Source of the DNA: Mycobacterium sp. Z3061 | GTDB taxonomy: Bacteria > Actinomycetota > Actinomycetes > Mycobacteriales > Mycobacteriaceae | Length of the DNA stretch: 64,000 nt | Direction of reading: 5' to 3' | Assembly: GCF_031583025.1 (NCBI RefSeq) | Contig: NZ_CP134062.1 | Coordinates: 930,001-994,000 of the forward strand | Shown here: piece after piece, positions 44,601 to 53,531 of the stretch | Layout: each line of letters begins with the position of its first letter | Numbering within the stretch: the stretch's first letter is position 1 | The notes under the pieces: generated by a model | What the model was told of the DNA's origin: nothing | Databases searched by the model: none | The model's input: the letters and a program-made list of their open reading frames with translations, nothing else | Made by a program: the position numbers and the translations under genes

Positions 44601-45776
44601 GCCGACCCCACCGACCCCGCCGAACCCGAACCAGCCCGCATCCCCGCCGGCTCCGCCGTGGCCACCGCCGCCGCCGCCGAGGTCGAACGTCGAGCCGCCG
44701 CCGCCGCCGGCTCCGCCGGAGCCCAACACACCGGCGTGCCCGCCCGCCCCGCCGGCACCGCCGGCGCCGGCAAAGCTGGTGCCACCGCTCCCGCCGGCCC
44801 CGCCATTACCGAACAACGGGCCTGCCGCACCACCCGTCCCGCCGGCACCGCCGGCGCCGTTCAGGCCCAGCCCGCCGGTACCTCCAGCTCCACCGGCACC
44901 GAACAGCGGACCCCCGGCGCCCCCGGTTCCGCCGGCACCGCCGACGCCGCCGGCACCACCGACCCCGCCGACTCCGCCGCCGGCACCGACCAGACCGCCC
45001 AGCAGGCCGCCGGCCCCGCCCGCGCCGCCGGCTCCGCCGGTACCAAGGTCGGAAAGCCCGCCGGTTCCGCCGGCACCGCCGGCGCCGAACAACCCGCCGG
45101 CCCCGCCGGCACCCCCGGTGCCACCGGTCCCGTTCAACACGAACCCGCCGGTGCCACCGGCCCCACCGGTGCCCAGCAGCCAGCCGCCGGCTCCGCCGGC
45201 ACCGCCCGTCCCACCGCCGGAGCCGCCGGCCCCACCGGCTCCGCCGGAACCGATCAGCCCCGCCGCGCCGCCGGCCCCGCCGGCGAATCCGGCGGCTCCG
45301 GAACCGCCGGCGACGTGTGCTCTTCCGATCTGCAGCCAGCCGCCGGCCCCGCCGCCGGCCCCGGTGCCGGGGGCGCCGTTGGCGCCGTTGCCGATCAACG
45401 GGCGCCCGGTCAACGCCTGCACGGGCCCATTGATCGGCGCCAGCAGGCTCTCGCCCAGGGCGTGCAGATCCACCGATTGCAGTGCCGACAGATTCACGGC
45501 CTCCGCGCCGGCGTAGGCACCCGCACTTGCGCTCAACGTCTGCGCCAGCAGCTGCTCAAAGGCCGCTGCCTGCGCGTCGAGGGCCACAAAGCCCTGCGCG
45601 TAGTTGCCGAACAGCCGCGCGATGGCCGCCGACACCTCGTCGGCGGCCGCCGCCGCGACCGTCGTGGTCGACGGCGCCCACGACGCCGTCGCCTTCCTGA
45701 TCGCCTCCCCGATCCCGCTTACATCGGCCGACGCGGCTGCCAGAGCTTCCGGGGCTGCGATCAGGAACGTCGACAT
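41615..45776 (-). pseudogene. PE_PGRS protein with C-terminal phosphoesterase, frameshifted
   Basis: The PE domain starts at ATG 45776 ([25 protein letters not shown] about 7 nt upstream). About 650 residues of PGRS repeats follow. At a C5 run (43723-43727) the frame shifts; one base fewer would keep PGRS repeats and join them to [14 protein letters not shown] and a 520-residue C-terminus. That end has [20 protein letters not shown] (jelly-roll/DUF642-like) and a PF04185-type phosphoesterase (LDHVYLIYMENKGAADILGS, SDPNYFRIMGGSDFGLI, ITFDEDYNNLS, RYDHYGLMSTLEYAL). The repaired gene is 4161 nt, a multiple of three, encoding about 1386 residues. Whether the break is real is unclear, because sequence artefacts are present. 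Confidence 0.82.
45312..45331. other. Illumina adapter-like remnant
   Basis: The 20 bases GACGTGTGCTCTTCCGATCT match the 3' end of the standard Illumina multiplexing Read 2 adapter. They interrupt the PGRS repeat pattern, and on the minus strand give LQIGRAHV inside an otherwise Gly/Ala-rich run. This is best read as untrimmed adapter built into the assembly, not biology. Confidence 0.85.
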
Positions 45777-45875
45777 CAGCGGCTCCCATCATTGGGGCGA
45801 AGCGAACGGCTAAATATATGGCACGGGACCCCGAAAGTGAATGGATCCGCAGCTGTTCGGCAGAGCGTTTCTTCG

Positions 45876-48035
45876 CTAGAGAACTTTCGCGAATTCGCGC
45901 AGTGACTGTATCTGCAAGGGATCCAGCGACGGGCGCACTTTTTCCCGGGCCGCGGCCAGGTCGGCCGCTGTGACGTCCGCAGCGTCGATGGAACGCCGCA
46001 TCGCGGTCAGGGCGGCCTCGCGCAGCAGCGCCACACAGTCTGCAGCGCTGTATCCTTCGAGCCCGGCGGCCACCGCGTCCAGGTCGACGTCGGAGCTGAG
46101 CGGGATGGATTTGCCTGCGGTGCGCAGGATTTCGCGACGGGCATCGGCGTCGGGCGGCTCGACGAACACCAGCCGTTCCAACCGCCCGGGGCGCAGCAGA
46201 GCCGGGTCGATCAGATCCGGTCGGTTCGTGGCGCCCAGCACGACGACGTCACGCAGCGGGTCGATGCCGTCGAGTTCGGTCAGCAGCGCGGCCACCACGC
46301 GGTCGGTCACACCCGAGTCGAAGCTCTGTCCGCGCCGGGGCGCCAGTGCGTCGATCTCGTCGAGGAACACCAGCGACGGTGCCGAATCGCGGGCCCGCCG
46401 GAACAATTCGCGCACCGCCTTCTCCGACGATCCGACCCATTTGTCCATCAGCTCAGAGCCTTTGACGGCGTGCACGCTCAGTTGTCCGGTGCTGGCCAGC
46501 GCCCGGACCACGAAGGTCTTGCCGCAGCCCGGCGGGCCGTAGAGCAGCACCCCGCGCGGCGGGTCCACCCCGAGGCGGGAGAAGGTGTCCGGGTGCTGCA
46601 GCGGCCACAGCACCGCCTCGGTGAGCGCCTGCTTGGCCTCGACCATGTCGCCGACGTCGGCCAGGGTGACGCTGCCGACGACGACCTCTTCGCCGGCTGA
46701 CCGCGACAGCGGCCTGATCACCGACAGCGCGCCGATCAGGTCGTCCTGGCTGAGTTTGGGTGGCTGACCGTCGGTGCTGGCCCGCGACGCCGCCCGCAGC
46801 GCGGCCTCGCGCATCAGCGCCGCCAGGTCGGCGACGACGAATCCCGGTGTCCGGGCGGCGATCGCGTCCAGGTCGAGGTCGCTGGTGGGCACCTTCTTCA
46901 GCAATGCCTCCAGCAGCGCCTTGCGGGTTCCGGCATCGGGCAACGGCAACCCCAGCTCACGGTCGCACAGCTCCGGTGAGCGCAGCCGGGCATCGATCTG
47001 GTCCGGCCGCGCCGACGTGGCGATCAACGCGACGCCGTTGGTGGCCACGGCCTTGCGCAGCTCGGTGAGGATGAGCGCGGCCACCGGTTCGGGTGTTTCC
47101 GGTAGCAGGGCGTCGACGTCGGTGATCAGCAGCACCCCACCGCCGTCGCAAGCCTTGGTGACCGCGGCCGAGACCGCGCGCAGCCGGTCCTCGGCGGCCA
47201 GCGCGCCGGTGGCCGGGCCGTCGAGCTGCACCAACCGGCGTCCGGCGCACACCGCCCGCACCAGGGTCACTTTGCCGACACCGGCCGGCCCCGACACCAG
47301 GACACCGAGATTGGTCCCGGCTCCCAGTGTCTTGAGCAGGTGCGGCTCGTCGAGGGCGAGCTTGAGCCACTCGGTGAGCTTGGCCGCCTGCGGCTGCGCA
47401 CCTTTGAGCTCTTCGACCTGCATCTCCGGGGTGGAGACGTCGACGGCCGGGATGACGTGCGACGAGTCAGGCACCGCGGTGCCCCAGCTGACCAGCGTGT
47501 TCGGCTGGACGCTGACCGGTCCCTGGGGGTCCATGCCGGTGACCGTCAACAACTCGGATGTCCAGCTGATCCCCACCGACGAGGCCAGCGCGCGGGTGGC
47601 CGCCGACGTCGACGTGCCGGGTCCCAGGTCGCGCGGCAACAGCGACACCGCGTCCCCGACCGTCATCACCTTGCCGAGCAGCGCCTGGCGCAGCGTGGCC
47701 GACGACAGCGACTGGGTGGCCAGCGTCGAACCACTCAGCGTCACCGTGCGCGCCCCGTAGACGGTGACGGCGCTGACGATGACCTCGGTGCCCTCCCGCA
47801 GGCCGGCGTTGGACAACGTGACGTCGTCGAGCAGCACGATGCCGATCGGGATGTCGCCGGTGGCCATCCCCGCCACCGCCGCGGTGGTGCGGGATCCGGT
47901 GAGCGACACCGCATCCCACTCGCGGATGCCCAGGGCGACGATGGTGCTCGGGTGCAGCCGCACGACGCCGCGGCGCGAGTCGACCGCGGACGTGTTCAGC
48001 CGGGCGGTGAGAGTCAGGTGATTGGGCCGGGTCAC
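45876..48035 (-). CDS. AAA ATPase, Cdc48/VCP-like (Rv0435c)
   Basis: A 719-residue protein with an N-terminal double-psi/Cdc48-N-like region (about 1-180) and two AAA modules. D1 (about 245-400) has Walker A GPAGVGKVTL and Walker B VLLITDVDALL. D2 (about 490-640) has GPPGCGKT, SLVFLDEIDALAPRRG and GATNRPDLIDPALLRPGRLE (second region of homology, Arg finger). Such proteins unfold or remodel protein complexes. It is the third gene of psd-pssA-AAA, starting with GTG 1 nt after the pssA stop. Why it sits with phospholipid genes is unknown. Confidence 0.93.
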   Translation of the reverse strand: MTRPNHLTLTARLNTSAVDSRRGVVRLHPSTIVALGIREWDAVSLTGSRTTAAVAGMATGDIPIGIVLLDDVTLSNAGLREGTEVIVSAVTVYGARTVTLSGSTLATQSLSSATLRQALLGKVMTVGDAVSLLPRDLGPGTSTSAATRALASSVGISWTSELLTVTGMDPQGPVSVQPNTLVSWGTAVPDSSHVIPAVDVSTPEMQVEELKGAQPQAAKLTEWLKLALDEPHLLKTLGAGTNLGVLVSGPAGVGKVTLVRAVCAGRRLVQLDGPATGALAAEDRLRAVSAAVTKACDGGGVLLITDVDALLPETPEPVAALILTELRKAVATNGVALIATSARPDQIDARLRSPELCDRELGLPLPDAGTRKALLEALLKKVPTSDLDLDAIAARTPGFVVADLAALMREAALRAASRASTDGQPPKLSQDDLIGALSVIRPLSRSAGEEVVVGSVTLADVGDMVEAKQALTEAVLWPLQHPDTFSRLGVDPPRGVLLYGPPGCGKTFVVRALASTGQLSVHAVKGSELMDKWVGSSEKAVRELFRRARDSAPSLVFLDEIDALAPRRGQSFDSGVTDRVVAALLTELDGIDPLRDVVVLGATNRPDLIDPALLRPGRLERLVFVEPPDADARREILRTAGKSIPLSSDVDLDAVAAGLEGYSAADCVALLREAALTAMRRSIDAADVTAADLAAAREKVRPSLDPLQIQSLREFAKVL

Positions 48036-48036
48036 G

Positions 48037-48891
48037 TCACCTGCCCGGTTTACGCAACCCGAGCCGCGCCATCGACCGTCGGTGCGGCTGGGCCCGCCGG
48101 GTCGCGCGCCGGGCGGCGCGTCGTTGCTTGTTGTCGTCCTCCCACGCTTCGGGGTGCTTGGCCAGCCAGCGCTTGCTGCGCACCGCGAACGGGATGTGGC
48201 ACACGTAGGAAATGATGATGACCCAGATCAAGATGTAGGGCGCCAGCACCGCGGCGGCGGCGGCGATCGCCAGCACCGCCAGTAGCGGGGCCGCCCAGTT
48301 CGGCGGCACGGCCAGGGTGTGGAACTTCTTCATCGGGATCGCGCTGACCATCAGCAGCGACGTCCCGGCGATCCAGAAGCCCAGGAACCAGATCGACGTC
48401 CACCAGCCTTCGCCGAACTGGAGCTTCAGGCCGATCGTCCCGATCATCGAGACGGCGCCGGCCGGCGCCGGCATGCCGACGAAGTACTCCTTCGCGTAGG
48501 GCGGCAGCGTCCCGTCGTCCTGCTGGGCGTTGTAGCGGGCCAGTCGCAGCACGACGCACACCGCGTAGAGCAACACGACGGCCCAGCCGACCGGCCACTT
48601 CGACAACAGGGTCACGTACACCACGAGGGCGGGGGTCACGCCGAAGTTCACCGAGTCGGCCAGCGAGTCGATCTCGGCGCCCATCCGCGACTGTGCGTCG
48701 AGGATCCGGGCCACCCGGCCGTCGAGGGCGTCGAGGATGGCGGCCACCGCGATCAGCGCCATCGCGGGAATCGGTTTGTGGTCGAGCGCGAACTTGATCG
48801 AGGTGAGGCCGGCGCAGATGGAGAGCACGGTCATAGCGCTGGGCAGCAGGTGCAGCGCCTCGGTGCGCCGGACCCTCGGTTTGTTGATCAT
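48037..48891 (-). CDS. pssA: CDP-diacylglycerol-serine O-phosphatidyltransferase
   Basis: A 284-residue integral membrane enzyme making phosphatidylserine from CDP-diacylglycerol and serine. The CDP-alcohol phosphotransferase motif is complete: [20 protein letters not shown] followed by [15 protein letters not shown]. About eight hydrophobic helices are visible, and the C-terminus is strongly basic ([18 protein letters not shown]). It overlaps psd by ATGA, so it is translationally coupled to the next enzyme of phosphatidylethanolamine synthesis. Confidence 0.96.
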   Translation of the reverse strand: MINKPRVRRTEALHLLPSAMTVLSICAGLTSIKFALDHKPIPAMALIAVAAILDALDGRVARILDAQSRMGAEIDSLADSVNFGVTPALVVYVTLLSKWPVGWAVVLLYAVCVVLRLARYNAQQDDGTLPPYAKEYFVGMPAPAGAVSMIGTIGLKLQFGEGWWTSIWFLGFWIAGTSLLMVSAIPMKKFHTLAVPPNWAAPLLAVLAIAAAAAVLAPYILIWVIIISYVCHIPFAVRSKRWLAKHPEAWEDDNKQRRAARRATRRAQPHRRSMARLGLRKPGR

Positions 48892-49595
48892 GAGAGCTCT
48901 GCCAGGACGGTCTCGCCGCCCAGGGTGCGCTGGCCGAGACTGACGATCGGCTGTGCGCCCGGCGGCAGGTAGGTGTCCAGGCGCGAGCCGAACCGGATCA
49001 GTCCGTAGGTCTCCCCGATCGCCAGCCGGTCACCGACATGTGCGTCGCACACGATGCGGCGCGCCACCAGTCCGGCGATCTGGACAACCACCAGGTCGTC
49101 TCCGTTGTCCATGCGGATGCGGACGCTGGTGCGCTCGTTGGCCTCGCTGGCCTCGGGCAGGTCGGCCGACAGGAAGCTGCCCGGACGGTGCTGCACGGCG
49201 ATCACCTCACCACCCACCGGGGCCCGCTGTACGTGGACGTCCAGGATCGACAGGAAAATGCTGATGCGCGGCATAGGCGTGTCACCCATGCTCAGCTCGG
49301 CGGGCGGGACGGCTGAGTCGATCACGCAGACCGTGCCGTCGGCGGGAGCGACCACGGCACCGGGCCGGGTCGGAGGTACCCGCTTGGGGTGCCGGAAGAA
49401 GCCGGCGCAGGCGCCCGCCGCCAGCAGCCCGGTCCGGCGCACCCAGCGGTGCCGGTAGCCGACGGCGGCCAGGGCCAGGCCCGCACCGATGAACGGCCGC
49501 CCGCCCGGGTGGATCGGGGGAACGGTGTCCCGCACCAACTCGATCAGGTGCGCGGGACCTTCGGAAGAACCAGGGCGTCGTGCCACGCGGGTCAT
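48888..49595 (-). CDS. psd: Phosphatidylserine decarboxylase
   Basis: A 235-residue short-form (archaeal-type) proenzyme. The self-cleavage site that makes the pyruvoyl group is FGSR in [19 protein letters not shown]. Other blocks are [49 protein letters not shown] and [13 protein letters not shown]. It converts phosphatidylserine to phosphatidylethanolamine in the membrane. The ATG at 49595 gives the expected length. Confidence 0.95.
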   Translation of the reverse strand: MTRVARRPGSSEGPAHLIELVRDTVPPIHPGGRPFIGAGLALAAVGYRHRWVRRTGLLAAGACAGFFRHPKRVPPTRPGAVVAPADGTVCVIDSAVPPAELSMGDTPMPRISIFLSILDVHVQRAPVGGEVIAVQHRPGSFLSADLPEASEANERTSVRIRMDNGDDLVVVQIAGLVARRIVCDAHVGDRLAIGETYGLIRFGSRLDTYLPPGAQPIVSLGQRTLGGETVLAELS

Positions 49596-49682
49596 CTTAC
49601 GTATGGGCGCGGCGGCGGCGTGGTTCGTTGGGTCCCGGGCAGGGAAAGCTGAGAGCGAACCCGCTCGTTCGAGGAGTCCGAC

Positions 49683-50858
49683 ATTCCTACCCAGTCCCTG
49701 CACGGCGCGGCGCTGCGCCGCGCAAAGATCGGCGTCACCGCGACGTTCGTCGCACATGCCTTGGTGTTCTCGTCCTGGGCTGCCCACATCCCGCAGGTCA
49801 AGGCGGGCCTCGGGTTGTCCGACGGGGCGTTGGGGACGGCGCTGTTCGGCGCGCCGCTCGGGTCGGTCGCGGCGACGTTGTTCAGCCACTGGGCGCTGCC
49901 CCGCTGGGGCAGTCGCCGGGTGGTGCCCGTCATGGTCGTGGGCTACTCGCTGGCCCCGATGACCGTCGGGCTGGCGACTTCCGGCGCATGGCTGTTTTTG
50001 ACCCTGATGCTGTGGGGCTGGTTCCAGGGTGCGCTGGACGTCGCGATGAACACCCAGGCCGGCACCGTGGAGCGACAGGCCCGCGCCCCGATCATGGCCC
50101 GGTTTCACGGCATGTGGAGTCTGGGCGCGCTGGTGGGCGCGGTGATCGGGGCGGCCTGCGTCAGCGTCGGCGTCGGCCTCGAACCCCAGCTGGTGGTGCT
50201 GGGGGCCGTGGTGCTGGTGCTGGTCGGCCCGCTGACCCTGCGCTTCCTCGACGACGAAACCGTCGAGGCCGTGGCCGGCGAACGGGGGCGCGTCTGGACA
50301 CCGACGGTGGCGATCCTGGCCGCGGTGGCGTTCGCGTCGTTCCTGTGCGAGGGAGCCGCCACCGATTGGTCGGCGAATTTCGTGCACGACGTCGTCGGCG
50401 CCGGGGCCGGGGTGTCCGCTCTGAGCTACGCGGCGTACACCCTGGCGATGGTGGTGATCCGGTTCGGCGCGCTGCGCCTGCACGCCCGGCTCTCGGCCCG
50501 TCGGCTGCTGCCGGGGCTGGCGCTGGTCGCCGTCGTCGGTATCAGCGTCACGCTGGTCGCGGCCGATCCGGTTGCCAGCGTGATCGGTTTCGCCTGCGTG
50601 GGAGCGGGGGTGGCGCTGCTGGTGCCCACGGCGTTCAGCGCCGCCTACGCGGCCGGCAATGGGGGTTCGGCGATCGCCCTGGTCGCCGCGACCGGTTGGC
50701 TGGGCTATCTGCTCGGGCCGCCGCTGATCGGCCATCTCGCCCAGTGGGTGGGGCTGTCGGCGGCGCTGGTCACCATCCCGGTGGTGCTCTCGGTTGCGGC
50801 GCTCGCGATCGCGGCCACCTCAGCTTTCGACGCGGCCGACGATTTTCATCGCGATTAG
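49683..50858 (+). CDS. Major facilitator superfamily transporter (unusual start)
   Basis: An MFS permease with about 12 hydrophobic helices. The first, [20 protein letters not shown], lies before any ATG, GTG or TTG in the frame: the upstream in-frame stop is at 49650-49652, and the first standard start (TTG 49761) would remove most of helix 1. ATT at 49683 has GAGGAG about 7 nt upstream and would give a full-length protein of 391 residues, so it is used here tentatively. [20 protein letters not shown] and [15 protein letters not shown] are conserved in this MFS subfamily. Substrate is unknown. It converges on moeA with a 4-nt overlap. Confidence 0.72.
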   Translation: MPTQSLHGAALRRAKIGVTATFVAHALVFSSWAAHIPQVKAGLGLSDGALGTALFGAPLGSVAATLFSHWALPRWGSRRVVPVMVVGYSLAPMTVGLATSGAWLFLTLMLWGWFQGALDVAMNTQAGTVERQARAPIMARFHGMWSLGALVGAVIGAACVSVGVGLEPQLVVLGAVVLVLVGPLTLRFLDDETVEAVAGERGRVWTPTVAILAAVAFASFLCEGAATDWSANFVHDVVGAGAGVSALSYAAYTLAMVVIRFGALRLHARLSARRLLPGLALVAVVGISVTLVAADPVASVIGFACVGAGVALLVPTAFSAAYAAGNGGSAIALVAATGWLGYLLGPPLIGHLAQWVGLSAALVTIPVVLSVAALAIAATSAFDAADDFHRD

Positions 50859-52060
50859 CTCAGATCCCACACCTGCAACTCGGTTCCGGCCGGCACCTCG
50901 ACCACGTCCTCGGGGATGTCCAGTAGGGCGTTAGCCGACGCCAGCCAGCGCAGATGGTGCGAAGCGGGTGGCCCGTAGCTGATGACCTGGCCGGCTGCCC
51001 GGTCCAGCAGCGCACGCCGGAATTGCCGCTTACCGCGGGGTGAGGTCACCGCCTCGGTCAGCACCGCGGCCCGCTTCGGCCGCTGCGGGTCGGGCAGGCC
51101 CATGGCAGCGCGCAACGCCGGCCGGATGAACACCTCGAAGGAGACCAGCGCGCTGACCGGGTTGCCGGGCAACGTGATGATGGGCGTTCCGGCCACGAAA
51201 CCGGCGCCCTGCGGCATGCCCGGCTGCATCGCGACCTTGACGAACTGCACGCCCTGATCCCCCTCGCGGCCGAAGGCGTCCTTGACCACCTCGTAGGCGC
51301 CGGCGCTGACCCCACCGCTGGTGATGATCAGGTCCGCGTCGGGCGCGTAGCGGTCCAGGACCGCGGTGAACTGCGCGACGTCGTCGCCGGCGGTCGCGGT
51401 GGCGAGCACTTCGGCACCGGCCTCGCGGACGGCGGCCGCGAGCATCACCGAGTTGGACTCGTAGATCTGCCCGGGTTGCAGCGGCGTGCCCGGCGCCACC
51501 AGCTCGGAGCCGGTCGACATCAGCAGCACCCGCTGCCGGGGTACCACCGGCAACGCCGCCAGCCCCAGCGCGGCGAGCAGGCCCAGCGCGGCCGGTGTCA
51601 CCACCTCGCCCCCGCGCAGCACGGTGGTGCCCGCGTTCACGTCCTCACCCGCTCGGCGGATGTGTTTGCCCGCGTCGGAATGCTGCCGGATCTGCACCGA
51701 CCGCACGCCGCCGTCGGTGGCTTCGACCGGCACGATGGCCGTGGCCCCGGCTGGCAGCGGCGCCCCGGTCATGATCCGGTGGGCGGTACCGGGTTGCAGG
51801 GTCAGCTCGTCGGTGCGGCCGGCGGGAATGTCCTCGGCGACCGGCAGCACGATGGGCCGCTCGGGCGTCGCGTCCGCGGTGTCCTCGGCTCGCACCGCGT
51901 AACCGTCCATCGCGGAGTTGTCGAAGACCGGCAGGGACAAGGGCGCGACGATGTCGTCGGCCAAGACCAGGCCCAGAGCGTCGGCCAGCGCGACCGTGGC
52001 CGCGGGGCGGGACGTGATCATGTCCGCGATCACGCGCTGGTGTTCGGTGACGGAACGCAT
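50855..52060 (-). CDS. moeA: Molybdopterin molybdenumtransferase MoeA
   Basis: A 401-residue enzyme that inserts molybdate into adenylated molybdopterin. Blocks: LPVFDNSAMDGYAVRAEDT, IPAGRTDELTLQPGTAHRIM, TGAPLPAGATAIVPVE, VLLMSTGSELVAPGTPLQPG, IITSGGVSAGAYEVVKD, and TLPGNPVSALVSFEVFIRPA. It corresponds to moeA2 (Rv0438c) of M. tuberculosis. It is followed on the same strand by nothing before the convergent MFS gene; the SDR gene upstream ends 1 nt before its ATG. Confidence 0.94.
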   Translation of the reverse strand: MRSVTEHQRVIADMITSRPAATVALADALGLVLADDIVAPLSLPVFDNSAMDGYAVRAEDTADATPERPIVLPVAEDIPAGRTDELTLQPGTAHRIMTGAPLPAGATAIVPVEATDGGVRSVQIRQHSDAGKHIRRAGEDVNAGTTVLRGGEVVTPAALGLLAALGLAALPVVPRQRVLLMSTGSELVAPGTPLQPGQIYESNSVMLAAAVREAGAEVLATATAGDDVAQFTAVLDRYAPDADLIITSGGVSAGAYEVVKDAFGREGDQGVQFVKVAMQPGMPQGAGFVAGTPIITLPGNPVSALVSFEVFIRPALRAAMGLPDPQRPKRAAVLTEAVTSPRGKRQFRRALLDRAAGQVISYGPPASHHLRWLASANALLDIPEDVVEVPAGTELQVWDLS

Positions 52061-52061
52061 G

Positions 52062-52988
52062 TCAGACCGGGAACTTCACGCCGGTGAGTTCCTCGGAGAC
52101 ACTCCACAGCCGGCGTTGCAGGTCCGCGTCGTGCGACTGCGCGCTGGACTGCACCAGCCTGGGGTGGCCACGCTGCTCGCCCAGGCCGTCCGGGCCGTAG
52201 TACTGCCCGCCCTGCACGGACGGGTCGGTGGCCGCCCGCAGCGTGGGCAGCGCACCGGCCTCCGCGCTCTGGAACAGCAGCGGCGCCAGGGCGTTGAGCG
52301 GCCGCAGGATGCGCGGGACATTGCGGGCCAGTTCGGTGGCCGAACCGCCGGGATGTGCGGCGACGGCGATGGTGGGTGCGGCCGCGGTAGAGAGCCGGCG
52401 CTGCAACTCATAGGTGAACAGCAGGTTGGCCAGCTTGGACTGGCCGTAGGCGCCGATTCGGCTGTAGGTGCGTTCCCACTGCAGGTCGTCGAAGTGGATC
52501 GCGGCGCGCATGCGGTGGCCGAGGCTGCTGACCGTCACCACCCGGGAGTCGCGCACTTTCAGCATGTGCTCCAGCAGCAGCCCGGTGAACGCGAAGTGAC
52601 CGAGATGGTTTGTGCCGAACTGCAGTTCGAAGCCGTCGGCGGTGAGCTCCTTGGGCGTCCACATCACGCCCGCGTTGTTGATCAGCAGGTCGATGCGGGG
52701 ATAGGCGCTGCGCAATTCGTCAGCAGCTCGGCGCACTGATGCCAGTGAGCTGAGGTCGAGCTGGGTCAGCGTGAGGTCGGCGTCGGATTTGGCGGCCACG
52801 ATGCGCGACAGCGCTTCGTTGCCTTTCTCCAGGTTCCGCACCGCCAGCACAACGCGGGCGCCGTGGAAGGCCAGCGCGGCGGCCGTGTGGTAGCCGAGCC
52901 CGGTGTTGGCACCTGTGACGACGACGGTGCGGCCGCTCTGGTCGGGGATGTCGGCTGTCGTCCACTTCCTGGTGCCACTGGAGGTCAT
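52062..52988 (-). CDS. Short-chain dehydrogenase/reductase (Rv0439c-like)
   Basis: A 308-residue SDR: Rossmann motif TGANTGLGYHTAAAL, NNAGV (LLINNAGVMWTPKE), catalytic Ser in VVTVSSLGHRM, and YxxxK as AYGQSKLANLLF. It resembles WW-domain oxidoreductase/retinol dehydrogenase-like SDRs. The substrate is unknown. Start chosen at ATG 52988 to give the family's N-terminus; a longer frame to 53075 exists. It is 1 nt from moeA, so probably co-transcribed. Confidence 0.9.
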   Translation of the reverse strand: MTSSGTRKWTTADIPDQSGRTVVVTGANTGLGYHTAAALAFHGARVVLAVRNLEKGNEALSRIVAAKSDADLTLTQLDLSSLASVRRAADELRSAYPRIDLLINNAGVMWTPKELTADGFELQFGTNHLGHFAFTGLLLEHMLKVRDSRVVTVSSLGHRMRAAIHFDDLQWERTYSRIGAYGQSKLANLLFTYELQRRLSTAAAPTIAVAAHPGGSATELARNVPRILRPLNALAPLLFQSAEAGALPTLRAATDPSVQGGQYYGPDGLGEQRGHPRLVQSSAQSHDADLQRRLWSVSEELTGVKFPV

Positions 52989-53054
52989 GGGGCACAACTT
53001 ACTCAACCCGACGGACCGGCTGCCCGCGGGCGAAAGCCGGGTAACGTCGAGAAC

Positions 53055-53531
53055 GTGATTACCGGTCTGGCGCACGCCGGGGTGTGCGTACCCGACTGTG
53101 AGGCTGCGGTCGAGTTCTATCGCGACGTGTTAGGCCTGCGTGTGCTCTCGCCGCCGTACATCATGTCCGGTAATGCCATTCGCGACGACATGGGCGAAGT
53201 GGTATCCGATCCCGCTATGAAGGCCGCCATCGTCGGCCTGCCCGGCGACGGCGATCGAGTGCTGGAGGTGATCGAGTACATCAATGTCGAGGGTGCCGCG
53301 ACAGACCGTGCTCTGACCGATCACGGCTTGTCGCATGTCGGGCTGATTTGCGACGACCTCGACGCGACCCGCGCCGAGCTGGAAAGCAAAGGGGTGCGAT
53401 TCCTGGTCAGTGGGATCGCCGATGTCGCGCGGGTCCGCACCACCTGGTTCGCCGACCCGTGGGGCGTGGTGTTCATCCTGGTGGAGAAGAGCCGGCCCGG
53501 GCGCCCCTATTTCGCGCAGTTCGGGGCGTGA
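53055..53531 (+). CDS. Glyoxalase/VOC-family protein
   Basis: A 158-residue vicinal-oxygen-chelate protein: LAHAGVCVPDCEAAVEFYRD, VLEVIEYIN (metal Glu), LSHVGLICDDLDATRAELES and ADPWGVVFILVE (second Glu). Histidines and glutamates for a metal site are present. The GTG start is preceded by TAACGT at 7 nt, a leaderless pattern. Its stop overlaps the monooxygenase ATG by 1 nt (TGATG), so both may act on one compound. Confidence 0.85.
   Translation: MITGLAHAGVCVPDCEAAVEFYRDVLGLRVLSPPYIMSGNAIRDDMGEVVSDPAMKAAIVGLPGDGDRVLEVIEYINVEGAATDRALTDHGLSHVGLICDDLDATRAELESKGVRFLVSGIADVARVRTTWFADPWGVVFILVEKSRPGRPYFAQFGA

Noticed and set aside
43205..45905. Long plus-strand Pro/Ala-rich frames opposite the second PE_PGRS gene
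   Set aside because: Antisense shadows of GGX repeats with no start region, domain or Shine-Dalgarno.
48888..50735. A 615-codon minus-strand frame running through psd and the MFS region
   Set aside because: Only the last 235 codons (psd) resemble a protein; the rest is antisense to the MFS transporter.
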